The notes: generated by a model not told the origin, from the letters alone. 64,000 nt of DNA from Escherichia sp. E4742 (GCF_005843885.1 NZ_CP040443.1:4154001-4218000), one strand, 5' to 3'. Counted from the first letter of the stretch, positions 43,222-53,470 are shown. Made by a program: numbers and translations.

Positions 43222-44162
43222 TGATTAGCGACAGCAAACTGCTGGCGAGCGCCGCCTGGGATGCACAATCACTTAACGATCTGAAAGCGAAAGCGGGCGA
43301 AGATCCAGCAGCAAATATTCGCCCGGTAGCTCGCCAGGTGGAAGGGATGTTTGTGCAGATGATGCTAAAAAGCATGCGTGAAGCCTTACCGAAAGATGGT
43401 CTGTTCAGTAGCGAGAATACCCAGCTCTACACCAGCATGTATGACCAGCAGATAGCCCAACAGATGACAGCAGGCAAAGGTCTGGGACTTGCGGAGATGA
43501 TGGTAAAACAGATGACGCCAGAGCAGCCATTGCCAGCAGAAGAAATGCCTGCCGGACCGATGAAATTCCCACTTGAAACAGTGATGAGTTTTCAAAATAA
43601 AGCGCTCAAGCAGATGGTGCAAAAAGCTTTACCGCACAATTTTGATGCTTTGTTGCCTGGTGACAGCAAAGCGTTCCTTGCACAGCTCTCGCAGCCAGCT
43701 CAATTGGCAAGTCAGCAAAGCGGTGTGCCACATCACCTGATCCTCGCCCAGGCTGCACTGGAATCAGGCTGGGGACAACGACAAATTCGTCGCGAAAATG
43801 GCGAGCCGAGCTACAACGTGTTTGGCGTAAAAGCGTCAGGTAACTGGAAAGGGCCAGTTACTGAAATCACTACCACCGAATATGAAAACGGCGAAGCGAA
43901 GAAAGTAAAGGCGAAGTTTCGTGTTTACAGTTCTTATTTCGAAGCATTGTCAGATTACGTTGGGCTGTTAACCCGTAATCCACGCTACGCCGCCGTGACT
44001 CGCGCTGCCAGCGCCGAGTTGGGGGCGCAGGCATTACAGGACGCGGGCTATGCTACCGATCCTGAGTATGCCCGCAAACTCACCAATATGATTCAGCAAT
44101 TGAAATCGGTAAGCGACAAGGTGAGCAAAACCTACAGTATGAGTATCGATAATCTGTTCTGA
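43221..44162 (+). CDS. flgJ: Rod cap and peptidoglycan hydrolase FlgJ
   Basis: A 313-residue bifunctional protein. The N-terminal half (about 1-100) caps the growing rod; the C-terminal half (about 150-313) is a GH73 N-acetylglucosaminidase with catalytic Glu in QAALESGWGQ near residue 184. The linker (about residues 105-150) is noticeably divergent from K-12. Last gene of flgBCDEFGHIJ, overlapping flgI by 1 bp (TGATG). Confidence 0.97.
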   Translation: MISDSKLLASAAWDAQSLNDLKAKAGEDPAANIRPVARQVEGMFVQMMLKSMREALPKDGLFSSENTQLYTSMYDQQIAQQMTAGKGLGLAEMMVKQMTPEQPLPAEEMPAGPMKFPLETVMSFQNKALKQMVQKALPHNFDALLPGDSKAFLAQLSQPAQLASQQSGVPHHLILAQAALESGWGQRQIRRENGEPSYNVFGVKASGNWKGPVTEITTTEYENGEAKKVKAKFRVYSSYFEALSDYVGLLTRNPRYAAVTRAASAELGAQALQDAGYATDPEYARKLTNMIQQLKSVSDKVSKTYSMSIDNLF

Positions 44163-44167
44163 ATAAT

Positions 44168-44194
44168 TCAAGTCCGGCGGGTGTCTGCCGATAA
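44168..44194 (+). promoter_or_regulatory. Sigma-28 promoter of flgKL
   Basis: TCAAGTCC, 11 nt, GCCGATAA: the -10 is perfect and the -35 matches 5 of 8, with exact spacing. It lies 33 bp before the flgK ATG, in the short gap after flgJ. Confidence 0.8.
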
Positions 44195-44227
44195 TGCACT
44201 GTAATTGAAGGCTTACAAGGAACCTCC

Positions 44228-45871
44228 ATGTCCAGCTTGATTAATAACGCCATGAGCGGACTTAACGCTGCCCAGGCGGCGTTAAATACGGCGAGTAATA
44301 ATATTTCCAGCTATAACGTTGCTGGATATACCCGACAAACCACCATTATGGCGCAGGCTAACAGTACGTTAGGTGCGGGCGGTTGGGGAGGCAATGGCGT
44401 CTATGTTTCTGGCGTGCAACGTGAATACGATGCGTTTATTACCAATCAGTTACGTGCGGCTCAGACCCAGAGTAGCGGCCTGACTTCCCGTTATGAGCAA
44501 ATGTCGAAAATCGACAATATGCTCTCTGGCAGCACCACGTCGCTGGCAACGCAAATGCAGGACTTCTTTACCAGTTTGCAAACGCTGGTCAGTAACGCAG
44601 AAGATCCGGCTGCGCGGCAGGCGCTGATTGGCAAGGCGGAAGGTCTGGTAAATCAGTTTAAAACCACCGACCAGTATCTGCGCGACCAGGACAAACAGGT
44701 CAATATCGCGATAGGTGCCAGCGTCGACCAGATCAATAATTATGCCAAACAAATCGCCAGCCTGAACGATCAGATTTCCCGTTTAACAGGCGTGGGAGCA
44801 GGGGCTTCACCCAACGATCTCCTTGATCAACGCGATCAACTGGTGAGTGAATTAAACCAGATCGTTGGTGTTGAGGTCAGCGTTCAGGATGGCGGTACTT
44901 ACAATATCACCATGGCCAATGGTTACTCGCTGGTTCAGGGCAGTTCGGCACGTCAGCTTGCAGCAGTCCCGTCCAGCGCCGATCCTTCTCGTACGACAGT
45001 CGCTTATGTTGATGGGACGACGGAAGATATTGAGATCCCAGAGAAATTGCTGAATACGGGGTCACTGGGCGGTATTCTGACATTTCGTTCTCAGGACCTG
45101 GACCAGACGCGTAATACGCTCGGGCAACTGGCGCTGGCATTTGCTGAGGCTTTCAATGCCCAACATAACAAGGGGTATGATGCCAATGGTAAAGAAGGGG
45201 AGGATTTCTTTGCTATTGGTAAGCCCGCTGTTCTGGAAAATAGCAAAAACAAAGGAAGCTCCGCGATCGGTGCTACGGTAACCGATAGTTCCGCTGTGCT
45301 GGCGACAGATTACAAAATCTCGTTCAAAGATAATCAGTGGCAGGTCACCCGTCTGGCCAGCAATACCACTTTTACGGTGGTGCCGGATGCCGACGGTAAA
45401 GTCTCATTTGATGGTCTGGAACTGACCTTCACCGGAACGCCAAAACCAAACGACAACTTCACGTTGAAACCGGTAAGCGATGCCATCGTCAATATGGATG
45501 TACTAATCACTGACGAAGCGAAAATCGCCATGGCCAGTGACGAAACTGCCGGTGAAAGCGACAACCGCAATGGTCAGGCGCTGCTGGATTTGCAAACTAA
45601 TGGCAAAACGGTCGGCGGGGGGAAATCCTTTAACGATGCCTATGCCTCCTTGGTTAGCGATATCGGGAATAAAACCGCCACGTTGAAAACCAGCAGCACT
45701 ACTCAAAGTAATGTGGTGACGCAACTTTCTAATCAGCAGCAGTCTATCTCTGGCGTCAATCTCGACGAAGAGTACGGCAACCTGCAACGTTTTCAGCAGT
45801 ATTATCTGGCCAATGCCCAGGTTCTGCAGACGGCGAATGCCATTTTTGATGCGCTGATTAACATTCGCTAA
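44228..45871 (+). CDS. flgK: Hook-filament junction protein FlgK
   Basis: A 547-residue junction protein (HAP1) with conserved N-terminal NNISSYNVAGYTRQTT and a C-terminal helix that packs in the hook (NLQRFQQYYLANAQVLQTANAIFDALINIR). Exported with the chaperone FlgN. The central domain is the variable exposed part. flgL follows after 11 bp. Confidence 0.98.
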   Translation: MSSLINNAMSGLNAAQAALNTASNNISSYNVAGYTRQTTIMAQANSTLGAGGWGGNGVYVSGVQREYDAFITNQLRAAQTQSSGLTSRYEQMSKIDNMLSGSTTSLATQMQDFFTSLQTLVSNAEDPAARQALIGKAEGLVNQFKTTDQYLRDQDKQVNIAIGASVDQINNYAKQIASLNDQISRLTGVGAGASPNDLLDQRDQLVSELNQIVGVEVSVQDGGTYNITMANGYSLVQGSSARQLAAVPSSADPSRTTVAYVDGTTEDIEIPEKLLNTGSLGGILTFRSQDLDQTRNTLGQLALAFAEAFNAQHNKGYDANGKEGEDFFAIGKPAVLENSKNKGSSAIGATVTDSSAVLATDYKISFKDNQWQVTRLASNTTFTVVPDADGKVSFDGLELTFTGTPKPNDNFTLKPVSDAIVNMDVLITDEAKIAMASDETAGESDNRNGQALLDLQTNGKTVGGGKSFNDAYASLVSDIGNKTATLKTSSTTQSNVVTQLSNQQQSISGVNLDEEYGNLQRFQQYYLANAQVLQTANAIFDALINIR

Positions 45872-45882
45872 GGGGAGATAAG

Positions 45883-46836
45883 ATGCGTTTCAGTACCCAG
45901 ATGATGTACCAGCAAAATATGCGTGGTATCACCAATTCTCAGGCGGAATGGATGAAGTACGGCGAACAGATGTCGACGGGTAAGCGAGTCGTTAACCCTT
46001 CTGACGATCCCATTGCAGCATCCCAGGCCGTGGTTCTCTCCCAGGCGCAGGCGCAAAACAGCCAGTACACACTGGCGCGGACTTTTGCAACCCAAAAGGT
46101 GTCGCTGGAAGAAAGCGTGCTTGGCCAGGTGACGACAGCAATCCAGAATGCCCAGGAAAAAATTGTTTATGCCAGCAACGGCACGTTAAGTGATGATGAC
46201 CGGGCATCGTTGGCAACGGATATTCAGGGGATTCGCGACCAGTTGTTAAACCTGGCGAATACCACGGATGGGAACGGGCGCTACATTTTTGCCGGTTATA
46301 AAACAGAATCCGCGCCGTTTAGTGAGGCTGACGGTGATTATGTCGGCGGAACAGAAAGTATTAAGCAGCAGGTCGATGCCTCTCGCTCAATGGTGATAGG
46401 GCATACCGGTGACAAAATATTCAACAGTATCACCAGCAACGCGGTAGCGGAACCTGACGGTAGCGATTCTGAAACTAACCTGTTTGCTATGCTGGATAGC
46501 GCCATCGCGGCGCTAAAAACGCCAGTCGCAGATAGCGAAGCGGATAAAGAAACCTCTGCTGCTGCATTGGATAAAACCAACCGTGGCCTGAAAAACTCAC
46601 TGAATAATGTCCTGACCGTACGCGCGGAACTCGGCACGCAACTGAATGAACTGGAGTCGCTGGATTCATTAGGTAGCGATCGCGCTTTAGGGCAAACGCA
46701 GCAGATGAGTGATCTGGTTGATGTAGACTGGAATGCGACTATTTCATCTTACATCATGCAGCAAACGGCGTTGCAGGCGTCGTACAAAGCGTTTACAGAT
46801 ATGCAAGGATTGTCGCTTTTCCAGCTCAACAAATAA
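45883..46836 (+). CDS. flgL: Hook-filament junction protein FlgL
   Basis: A 317-residue junction protein (HAP3), flagellin-like at both ends: RFSTQMMYQQNMRGITNSQ at the start and a C-terminal helical tail ending MQGLSLFQLNK. It links the hook to the filament. Last gene of the flg run, followed by a strong terminator. Confidence 0.97.
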   Translation: MRFSTQMMYQQNMRGITNSQAEWMKYGEQMSTGKRVVNPSDDPIAASQAVVLSQAQAQNSQYTLARTFATQKVSLEESVLGQVTTAIQNAQEKIVYASNGTLSDDDRASLATDIQGIRDQLLNLANTTDGNGRYIFAGYKTESAPFSEADGDYVGGTESIKQQVDASRSMVIGHTGDKIFNSITSNAVAEPDGSDSETNLFAMLDSAIAALKTPVADSEADKETSAAALDKTNRGLKNSLNNVLTVRAELGTQLNELESLDSLGSDRALGQTQQMSDLVDVDWNATISSYIMQQTALQASYKAFTDMQGLSLFQLNK

Positions 46837-46877
46837 GCTCGTTTTTAAGCATATCTTGAAACTGGGTATGTTTTGTC

Positions 46878-46914
46878 TGCCTGCTCTGGGATCGCCGGGG
46901 CGGGCATTTTTTTT
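46878..46914 (+). terminator. flgKL intrinsic terminator
   Basis: Twelve-bp stem with G-U pairs (TGCCTGCTCTGG with CCGGGGCGGGCA) and eight T residues, 41 bp after flgL. Confidence 0.85.
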
Positions 46915-46985
46915 GCCTGGTTTGAGTAGTTGGCTAGCAAGAATGCCATTAGATGAATTTGAATATGTTGATTCAAAAATGAAAT

Positions 46986-47013
46986 AAAAAGCCCCGGCGG
47001 TTGCCAGGGCTTG
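46986..47013 (-). terminator. rne intrinsic terminator
   Basis: Minus strand: AAGCCCTGGC-AACC-GCCGGGGCTT then TTT, 18 bp after the rne stop. Confidence 0.85.
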
Positions 47014-47031
47014 ATCACTTTGAGTTAAGTT

Positions 47032-50000
47032 TTACTCAACAGGTTGCGGACGCGCAGGGCCAGCAGATGCATGATGTGTTGCCGCATGACCACCTGCGGC
47101 ACCTTTACCTTCAAAGGCAAAGCTTGGGCGCTGCCAGTCACTGTGACGCGGTGCTTCCGGAACATATTCCGGTGCCGGAGCGCGTGTCATCGGCGCAGTG
47201 GCGTGGTTATGTTCAACGGTTACCTCGGATACAACAGGAGCTACCGTTTCAACCTCTGCTGCGACTTCAGCGGCGACCGGAGCGGCAGGTTGAGCGACAA
47301 CTTCCGGCTCGGCAACCACAACCTCGGCAGTTTCGGCAACTTCTTCAATGTCTGCCGTCTCTTCCTGCGGTTCAACTACCGGTTCTGCGTGCTCTGCAAC
47401 GTCCTGCGCTACGGCAACATCGGCCTCGGCAATCACCTGAGGCTGTTCTGTTACCGCTGCGGCAATCACTTCAGGATGCGTTGTTTCAACCACTTCCGGT
47501 TGCGCTTGTGCAACCTGAACCGGTGTTTCTACAACTTCAGCCACCTCTTCAACAACCGGAGCAGCAACAACCGGTTCGACAGCGGCAGCAACAGGGACTT
47601 CTGTTACCATCGGCTGCACCTGCACTTCTTCCTGTTCGCGTTGCTCCTCAACCTGTACATCCTGCGGACGTACAACCGGATAACGGATCCAGACTTTGCC
47701 AGAGGCCAGTTCCGGAGATGCGCACGCTACGGTTAACGGCATGGGTGACTGGGCCGGATAACGCTCATCACGATAGCGGCGACGACGCTGACCACTCACG
47801 CGCAGGTGACGAGGCGAGCGGCGAGAACGACGCGGCATGCCACCGTTGTCACGGTTATCGGCATTGTTCTCTTCTTGCTGTTCCGGCGCAATTTGCGCTA
47901 CGACTGGCAGCGGTACTTTCACCAGTTCAGTGCTCGGGGCTTGCGCTTCCTGAGTAACAGGCTCGGCAGCGACTGTTTCTTCAACCACCGGTGCGGTAAC
48001 CACTTCTTCCGCAACGCTTTGTTCATAGCGCACTTTCTGATTCAGCTGACGTTGTTTACGACGCGGCTGAACCGGACGTACACGTTCTTCCTGTTCGGTT
48101 TCCTGAACAGATTGCTCTTCAACATTCAGCGCCTTCACTTCTTGTTGCGCCTGACGTTTATCATCGTTACGGCGGCGGCTTCGTTCACGACGCGGCGCTT
48201 GCTGTTCGTCATTGGTACGCGCTTTTTCCGTTACATCAGCCTGCTGACGGCTATCGCGCGTCTCAGCCGTTTGCTGCTGCGCCTGGCGACGATTACGACG
48301 GTTTTCTTCGCGATTATCGCTACCCTCCGTACGTTCGCTACGCGTGTCGCGGCGTTCATTACGGTCACGGCGGTTGTTCTGACGAGGCTTACGGCGATCC
48401 TGTTGGCGTTCCGGTTTCGCGTCCTCTTTGGGTGCAGGTTGCTCGACCGATTTGGTTTCTTCACCGCCACTGAACAGCGATTTCAGTACACTGAAAAGGC
48501 GGCTCAACAGACCCGGTTGTGCAGGAGCTGCTGGCGTTGCTGGTGCCGCTTTAGGTGCCGGGGCTGCTGCAGGCGCTACAGGTTCAGCCGGAGCTGGCGC
48601 TGGTGGCACATCCGGCATAGCAAAGGTTGCCAGTGCAGGTTGTTCAGGACGCTTACGTTCAGCGAACTCTTCTTCAGACGGCAACGCCATCGCTTCTTCA
48701 TGCAGTTTCGGCAGCATGTAGCTTAAGGTCGGCGTTTCTTCCCCTTTACGCACGCGCAGCACGTGGTAGTGCGGAGTTTCCATCTGATCGTTTGGTACAA
48801 TCACACAGCGTACGCCGTCCTGACGAGTTTCAATGGCATTTACCGCAGAACGTTTTTCGTTCAGCAGGTAAGAGGCGATTGGCACAGGAACAATGGCGTG
48901 GACTTCCTGAGTGTTCTCTTTCAGCGCTTCTTCTTCAATCAGACGCAGAATAGAGAGCGACAGGGATTCATTGTCACGCACGGTGCCAGTACCGGAACAA
49001 CGCGGACAAACGTGATGACTGGATTCACCCAGCGACGGGCTCAGGCGCTGACGGGACATCTCCAGAAGGCCGAAGCGAGAAATATGGCTGATTTGAATAC
49101 GAGCACGGTCCTGACGCACCGCTTCGCGCAGACGGTTTTCTACCGCACGCTGGTGGCGTACTGGCGTCATGTCGATGAAGTCGATAACAATCAGACCACC
49201 GAGGTCACGCAGACGCAGCTGACGAGCAATTTCATCAGCAGCTTCCAAGTTGGTGTTAAACGCAGTTTCTTCGATATCGCCGCCGCGAGTTGCACGTGCG
49301 GAGTTGATGTCGATGGCGGTTAACGCTTCGGTGCTGTCGATAACAATAGAGCCACCAGACGGCAGACGGACTTCACGCTGGAAGGCGGACTCAATCTGCG
49401 ATTCTATCTGGTAGTGGCTGAACAGCGGAATTTCACCGGTGTACAGTTTGATTTTGCTGCTGAAATCCGGGCGACCTAATGCAGCGATATGCTGACGTGC
49501 CAGTTCGAGCACTTTCGGATTATCGATAAGAATTTCGCCGATGTCCTGGCGTAAGTAATCGCGGAATGCGCGAACGATTACGTTGCTCTCCTGGTGAATC
49601 AGGAACGGAGCAGGGCGACTTTCAGCGGCTTTTTTGATCGCTTCCCAGTGTTTCAGACGGAAGCTTAAATCCCATTGCAGCGCCTCGGCAGATTTGCCGA
49701 CGCCAGCGGTACGCACGATAAGCCCCATGCCTTCCGGCAGTTCCAGGCTTGCCAGTGCTTCTTTTAATTCGGTACGGTCGTCGCCTTCAATACGGCGAGA
49801 AATGCCACCCGCGCGCGGGTTGTTTGGCATCAGAACCAGATAGCTACCCGCCAGGCTGATAAAGGTCGTCAGCGCAGCCCCTTTGTTGCCACGCTCTTCT
49901 TTATCAATCTGAACAATAACTTCCTGGCCTTCACGCAACACATCTTTAATGTTGGGGCGACCATGAGCACTGTAGTTAGCTGGGAAATATTCGCGGGCAA

Positions 50001-50217
50001 TTTCTTTTAGAGGGAGGAAACCGTGACGTTCAGCGCCGTAATCAACAAAAGCAGCTTCCAGACTCGGTTCAATGCGGGTGATTTTACCTTTGTAGATGTT
50101 AGCCTTTTTCTGCTCATGCCCCGGGCTTTCGATATCCAGGTCATACAGACGCTGCCCATCTACAAGGGCAACGCGCAACTCTTCCTGCTGAGTTGCGTTA
50201 ATTAACATTCTTTTCAT
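47032..50217 (-). CDS. rne: Ribonuclease E
   Basis: A 1061-residue essential endoribonuclease and scaffold of the RNA degradosome. The catalytic N-terminal half (1-530) has an S1 domain (about 35-125), a DNase-I-like domain with IDIN near 303 and VIDFID near 346, and the zinc-link CPRCSGTG near 404. The C-terminal half is disordered: Arg-rich RNA-binding tracts (about 600-700 and 795-820), then a Pro/Glu/Val-rich tail ending at the PNPase-binding end. Autoregulated through its long 5' leader. Confidence 0.98.
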   Translation of the reverse strand: MKRMLINATQQEELRVALVDGQRLYDLDIESPGHEQKKANIYKGKITRIEPSLEAAFVDYGAERHGFLPLKEIAREYFPANYSAHGRPNIKDVLREGQEVIVQIDKEERGNKGAALTTFISLAGSYLVLMPNNPRAGGISRRIEGDDRTELKEALASLELPEGMGLIVRTAGVGKSAEALQWDLSFRLKHWEAIKKAAESRPAPFLIHQESNVIVRAFRDYLRQDIGEILIDNPKVLELARQHIAALGRPDFSSKIKLYTGEIPLFSHYQIESQIESAFQREVRLPSGGSIVIDSTEALTAIDINSARATRGGDIEETAFNTNLEAADEIARQLRLRDLGGLIVIDFIDMTPVRHQRAVENRLREAVRQDRARIQISHISRFGLLEMSRQRLSPSLGESSHHVCPRCSGTGTVRDNESLSLSILRLIEEEALKENTQEVHAIVPVPIASYLLNEKRSAVNAIETRQDGVRCVIVPNDQMETPHYHVLRVRKGEETPTLSYMLPKLHEEAMALPSEEEFAERKRPEQPALATFAMPDVPPAPAPAEPVAPAAAPAPKAAPATPAAPAQPGLLSRLFSVLKSLFSGGEETKSVEQPAPKEDAKPERQQDRRKPRQNNRRDRNERRDTRSERTEGSDNREENRRNRRQAQQQTAETRDSRQQADVTEKARTNDEQQAPRRERSRRRNDDKRQAQQEVKALNVEEQSVQETEQEERVRPVQPRRKQRQLNQKVRYEQSVAEEVVTAPVVEETVAAEPVTQEAQAPSTELVKVPLPVVAQIAPEQQEENNADNRDNGGMPRRSRRSPRHLRVSGQRRRRYRDERYPAQSPMPLTVACASPELASGKVWIRYPVVRPQDVQVEEQREQEEVQVQPMVTEVPVAAAVEPVVAAPVVEEVAEVVETPVQVAQAQPEVVETTHPEVIAAAVTEQPQVIAEADVAVAQDVAEHAEPVVEPQEETADIEEVAETAEVVVAEPEVVAQPAAPVAAEVAAEVETVAPVVSEVTVEHNHATAPMTRAPAPEYVPEAPRHSDWQRPSFAFEGKGAAGGHAATHHASAGPARPQPVE

Positions 50218-50578
50218 CGTAACTTACTCATTATTCTTACATTGACGACTAAGCTGCGGGCAAAGTAACGCCTTGCCGGGTGTGAACCGATGGCCTCGTG
50301 TCTAGTCGCGTCGCCAACCTCACGGTTATCGTCAGCTCAAAGAGGCGCAGAGTGTCGGTTGCCCGTTTTTCATGCGGAAAAACAGCGCAATTATCAGAGA
50401 AACAGACTGGGTATTACTCTCCAGAAATATTTCCATCTACCGGTAAGGACTGCAACCCGCAGCCCGCTAACTGCCTGAAAGATCAATACGTCTTACGCCA
50501 TTGCTGCGTTGATGATCGGTCGGGCAAAATGGGTTATTCCGTAAAATTTCTTGTTTTAACAAGGTTGGACACGGAAAC
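50218..50578 (-). promoter_or_regulatory. rne 5' leader region
   Basis: In E. coli the rne mRNA has a leader of about 361 nt with hairpins that RNase E cuts to regulate itself. The end at 50578 is placed from that known length. The region is conserved-looking and contains no minus-strand ORF of useful size. Confidence 0.5.
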
Positions 50579-50789
50579 GTTCTCATTATTCCATTGCAAG
50601 CCTTGTTATAGCAAGATGACTTTTACCATTTATCACCCACTTACTCACAGTTTTTTCACTTCTTGCTGGCGATTGGTTTAATAACCACCAATTAGGTGAT
50701 CACCCTGCGAAGTAATAAGGTGCAAAACTAAATATAAGCATAGAAAAATGAGTGGCGCGAATCCTGCTGGCTATTTAGAATCGCCCACC
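50579..50789. other. rne-rluC divergent promoter region
   Basis: AT-rich divergent region that must hold the rne and rluC promoters. No RNA gene or repeat is seen. K-12 annotation places a small minus-strand ORF, yceQ, between rne and rluC; I find no counterpart of 60 codons or more here. Confidence 0.6.
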
Positions 50790-51749
50790 ATGAAAACAGA
50801 GACTCCATCCGTAAAAATCGTTGCTATCACTGCTGACGAAGCAGGGCAACGTATCGATAATTTTTTGCGTACCCAACTGAAAGGCGTACCAAAAAGTATG
50901 ATCTACCGTATTTTGCGTAAAGGTGAAGTACGGGTGAACAAAAAACGTATTAAACCTGAATATAAACTCGAAGCTGGCGATGAAGTGCGTATTCCGCCAG
51001 TTCGCGTTGCCGAACGGGAAGAAGATGCGGTGTCGCCACATCTGCAAAAAGTGGCGGCGCTGGCGGATGTCATCTTATATGAAGATGATCATATTCTGGT
51101 GCTGAATAAACCGTCCGGCACGGCGGTACATGGCGGCAGTGGTTTAAGTTTCGGCGTTATTGAAGGTTTGCGGGCGTTGCGCCCTGAAGCACGGTTCCTC
51201 GAACTGGTGCATCGACTCGACAGGGACACTTCAGGCGTGCTGCTGGTGGCGAAAAAACGCTCGGCGTTACGTTCGCTGCATGAGCAGTTACGTGAAAAAG
51301 GCATGCAGAAAGATTACCTGGCGCTGGTGCGCGGCCAGTGGCAGTCACACGTGAAGAGTGTACAAGCGCCGTTATTGAAGAATATTTTGCAAAGCGGTGA
51401 GCGTATTGTGCGTGTGAGTCAGGAAGGTAAACCATCCGAAACGCGTTTTAAAGTGGAGGAACGCTATGCGTTTGCCACTCTGGTGCGTTGTAGCCCGGTT
51501 ACCGGACGTACTCATCAGATCCGTGTGCATACACAGTATGCCGGTCATCCGATAGCGTTTGACGATCGTTACGGCGACCGTGAATTCGATAAACAACTAA
51601 CTGAATCGGGAACGGGGTTAAATCGTTTGTTCCTGCATGCGGCGGCGTTGAAGTTTACGCATCCGGGGACCGGTGAGGTGATGCGTATCGAAGCGCCAAT
51701 GGATGATGGTTTGAAGCGTTGTTTGCAGAAACTGCGTAACACGCGTTAA
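50790..51749 (+). CDS. rluC: 23S rRNA pseudouridine synthase RluC
   Basis: A 319-residue RluA-family enzyme that modifies 23S rRNA U955, U2504 and U2580. An N-terminal S4 RNA-binding domain (about 20-80) precedes the catalytic domain with HRLDRDTSG, in which the Asp near residue 144 is catalytic. The frame is open from 50748, but MKTETPSVK is the family start. A BIME follows the gene. Confidence 0.97.
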   Translation: MKTETPSVKIVAITADEAGQRIDNFLRTQLKGVPKSMIYRILRKGEVRVNKKRIKPEYKLEAGDEVRIPPVRVAEREEDAVSPHLQKVAALADVILYEDDHILVLNKPSGTAVHGGSGLSFGVIEGLRALRPEARFLELVHRLDRDTSGVLLVAKKRSALRSLHEQLREKGMQKDYLALVRGQWQSHVKSVQAPLLKNILQSGERIVRVSQEGKPSETRFKVEERYAFATLVRCSPVTGRTHQIRVHTQYAGHPIAFDDRYGDREFDKQLTESGTGLNRLFLHAAALKFTHPGTGEVMRIEAPMDDGLKRCLQKLRNTR

Positions 51750-51779
51750 TGCGAGCATATAAACCAGGTAGTAGGCGGT

Positions 51780-51855
51780 AGGCCTGATAAGGCGTTTACG
51801 CCGCATCAGGCAGTCAGCACCAATTGCCGGATGCGGCGTAAACGCGTCCGGCCCA
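51780..51855. repeat. BIME with two inverted REP elements
   Basis: GCCTGATAAGGCGTTTACGC... (51780-51811) and GCCGGATGCGGCGTAAACGC... (about 51824-51854), in opposite orientation, between convergent rluC and yceF. Confidence 0.85.
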
Positions 51856-51860
51856 TAAAA

Positions 51861-52445
51861 TTATCCCATCAGCGGGTTTTGCCCTTCCCGGCGCAACATC
51901 TGACAGAGCGCGATAAGCGGCAAACCAACCAGCGTGTTAGGGTCACGCCCCTCTAAGCGCTCAAACAGCGTGATACCAAACCCTTCACTCTTAAAGCTGC
52001 CTGCGCAGTGCAGGGGATGTTCTTTACGCACGTAATTATCAATCTCCGCCTCGCTCAGATGACGGAAATGGACGTCAAAAGGTTCAACTTCTGTTTGCAG
52101 ATGCCCATTCGCCGAATTAAACAGCGCCAGCCCGGTATAGAAGGTGACAATATTGCCACTGGCTTTACGTAATTGCAGACGGGCATTTTCTTCCGTTAAC
52201 GGTTTGCCAGTGATTTCACCGTCCAGTACACACACCTGATCAGAACCAATAATTAAATGATCCGGATAACGTGACGCCAGGGATTGCGCTTTTTCCTGCG
52301 CCAGTCGAAGCACCAACTGGCGCGGTGATTCATCGCTGCGCGGGGTTTCGTCGACCTCCGGCGCGGCACATTCGAAAGAGATTTGCAGTTTTTCCAGTAG
52401 GACGCGGCGCCAGGGCGATGTGGAGGCTAAAATAAGTTTAGGCAT
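51861..52445 (-). CDS. yceF: Maf-family nucleotide pyrophosphatase YceF
   Basis: A 194-residue Maf/Ham1-like enzyme; E. coli YceF hydrolyses 7-methyl-GTP. N-terminal LASTSPWRRVLLEKL and DQVCVLDGEITGKP are the family signatures. The ATG at 52445 (MPKLILAST) is used; the frame is open to 52484. Divergent from yceD. Confidence 0.96.
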   Translation of the reverse strand: MPKLILASTSPWRRVLLEKLQISFECAAPEVDETPRSDESPRQLVLRLAQEKAQSLASRYPDHLIIGSDQVCVLDGEITGKPLTEENARLQLRKASGNIVTFYTGLALFNSANGHLQTEVEPFDVHFRHLSEAEIDNYVRKEHPLHCAGSFKSEGFGITLFERLEGRDPNTLVGLPLIALCQMLRREGQNPLMG

Positions 52446-52643
52446 ATTTTTTTCCATCAGATATAGCGTATTGATGATAGCCATTTTAAACTATGCGCTT
52501 CGTTTTGCAGGTTGATGTTCGTTATCAGCACTGAACGAAAATAAAGCAGTAACCCGCAATGTGTGCGAATTATTGGCAAAAGGCAACCACAGGCTGCCTT
52601 TTTCTTTGACTCTATGACGTTACAAAGTTAATATGCGCGCCCT

Positions 52644-53165
52644 ATGCAAAAGGTAAAATTACCCCTGACTCTCGATCCGGTTCGTACGGCTCAAAAACGC
52701 CTTGATTACCAGGGTATTTATACTCCTGATCAGGTTGAGCGCGTCGCCGAATCTGTGGTCAGTGTGGACAGTGATGTGGAATGCTCCATGTCGTTCGCTA
52801 TCGATAACCAACGTCTCGCGGTGTTAAACGGCGATGCGAAGGTGACGGTAACGCTCGAGTGTCAGCGTTGCGGGAAGCCGTTTACTCATCAGGTCTACAC
52901 AACGTATTGTTTTAGTCCTGTGCGTTCAGACGAACAGGCTGAAGCACTGCCGGAAGCGTATGAACCGATTGAGGTTAACGAATTCGGTGAAATCGATCTG
53001 CTTGCAATGGTTGAAGATGAAATCATCCTCGCCTTGCCGGTAGTTCCGGTGCATGATTCTGAACACTGTGAAGTGTCCGAAGCGGACATGGTCTTTGGTG
53101 AACTGCCTGAAGAAGCGCAAAAGCCAAACCCATTTGCCGTATTAGCCAGCTTAAAGCGTAAGTAA
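52644..53165 (+). CDS. yceD: 23S rRNA accumulation protein YceD
   Basis: A 173-residue cytosolic DUF177 protein needed for normal 23S rRNA accumulation. It contains a CxxC pair (CQRCGKP near residue 75) and an acidic C-terminal part. It is co-transcribed with rpmF, which starts 51 bp later. It heads the rpmF-plsX-fab cluster. Confidence 0.96.
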   Translation: MQKVKLPLTLDPVRTAQKRLDYQGIYTPDQVERVAESVVSVDSDVECSMSFAIDNQRLAVLNGDAKVTVTLECQRCGKPFTHQVYTTYCFSPVRSDEQAEALPEAYEPIEVNEFGEIDLLAMVEDEIILALPVVPVHDSEHCEVSEADMVFGELPEEAQKPNPFAVLASLKRK

Positions 53166-53204
53166 TTGGTGCTCCCCGTTGGATCGGGGATAAACCGTAA
53201 TTGA

Positions 53205-53390
<186 letters not shown>

Positions 53391-53470
53391 TCACGCGGCT
53401 GCGTGATGAAGCTTAGTGAGGATTTTCCCCAGGCAACTGGGGAAAGACCAAACCGGGCGGCGACGATACC

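Noticed and set aside
47001..48953. Long plus-strand ORFs of 97-318 codons opposite rne.
   Set aside because: They are shadows of the compositionally biased (Pro/Glu/Val/Arg) C-terminal half of RNase E.
50298..50681. Plus-strand 127-codon ORF between rne and rluC.
   Set aside because: It overlaps the rne leader, has no ribosome-binding site and shows no family features.
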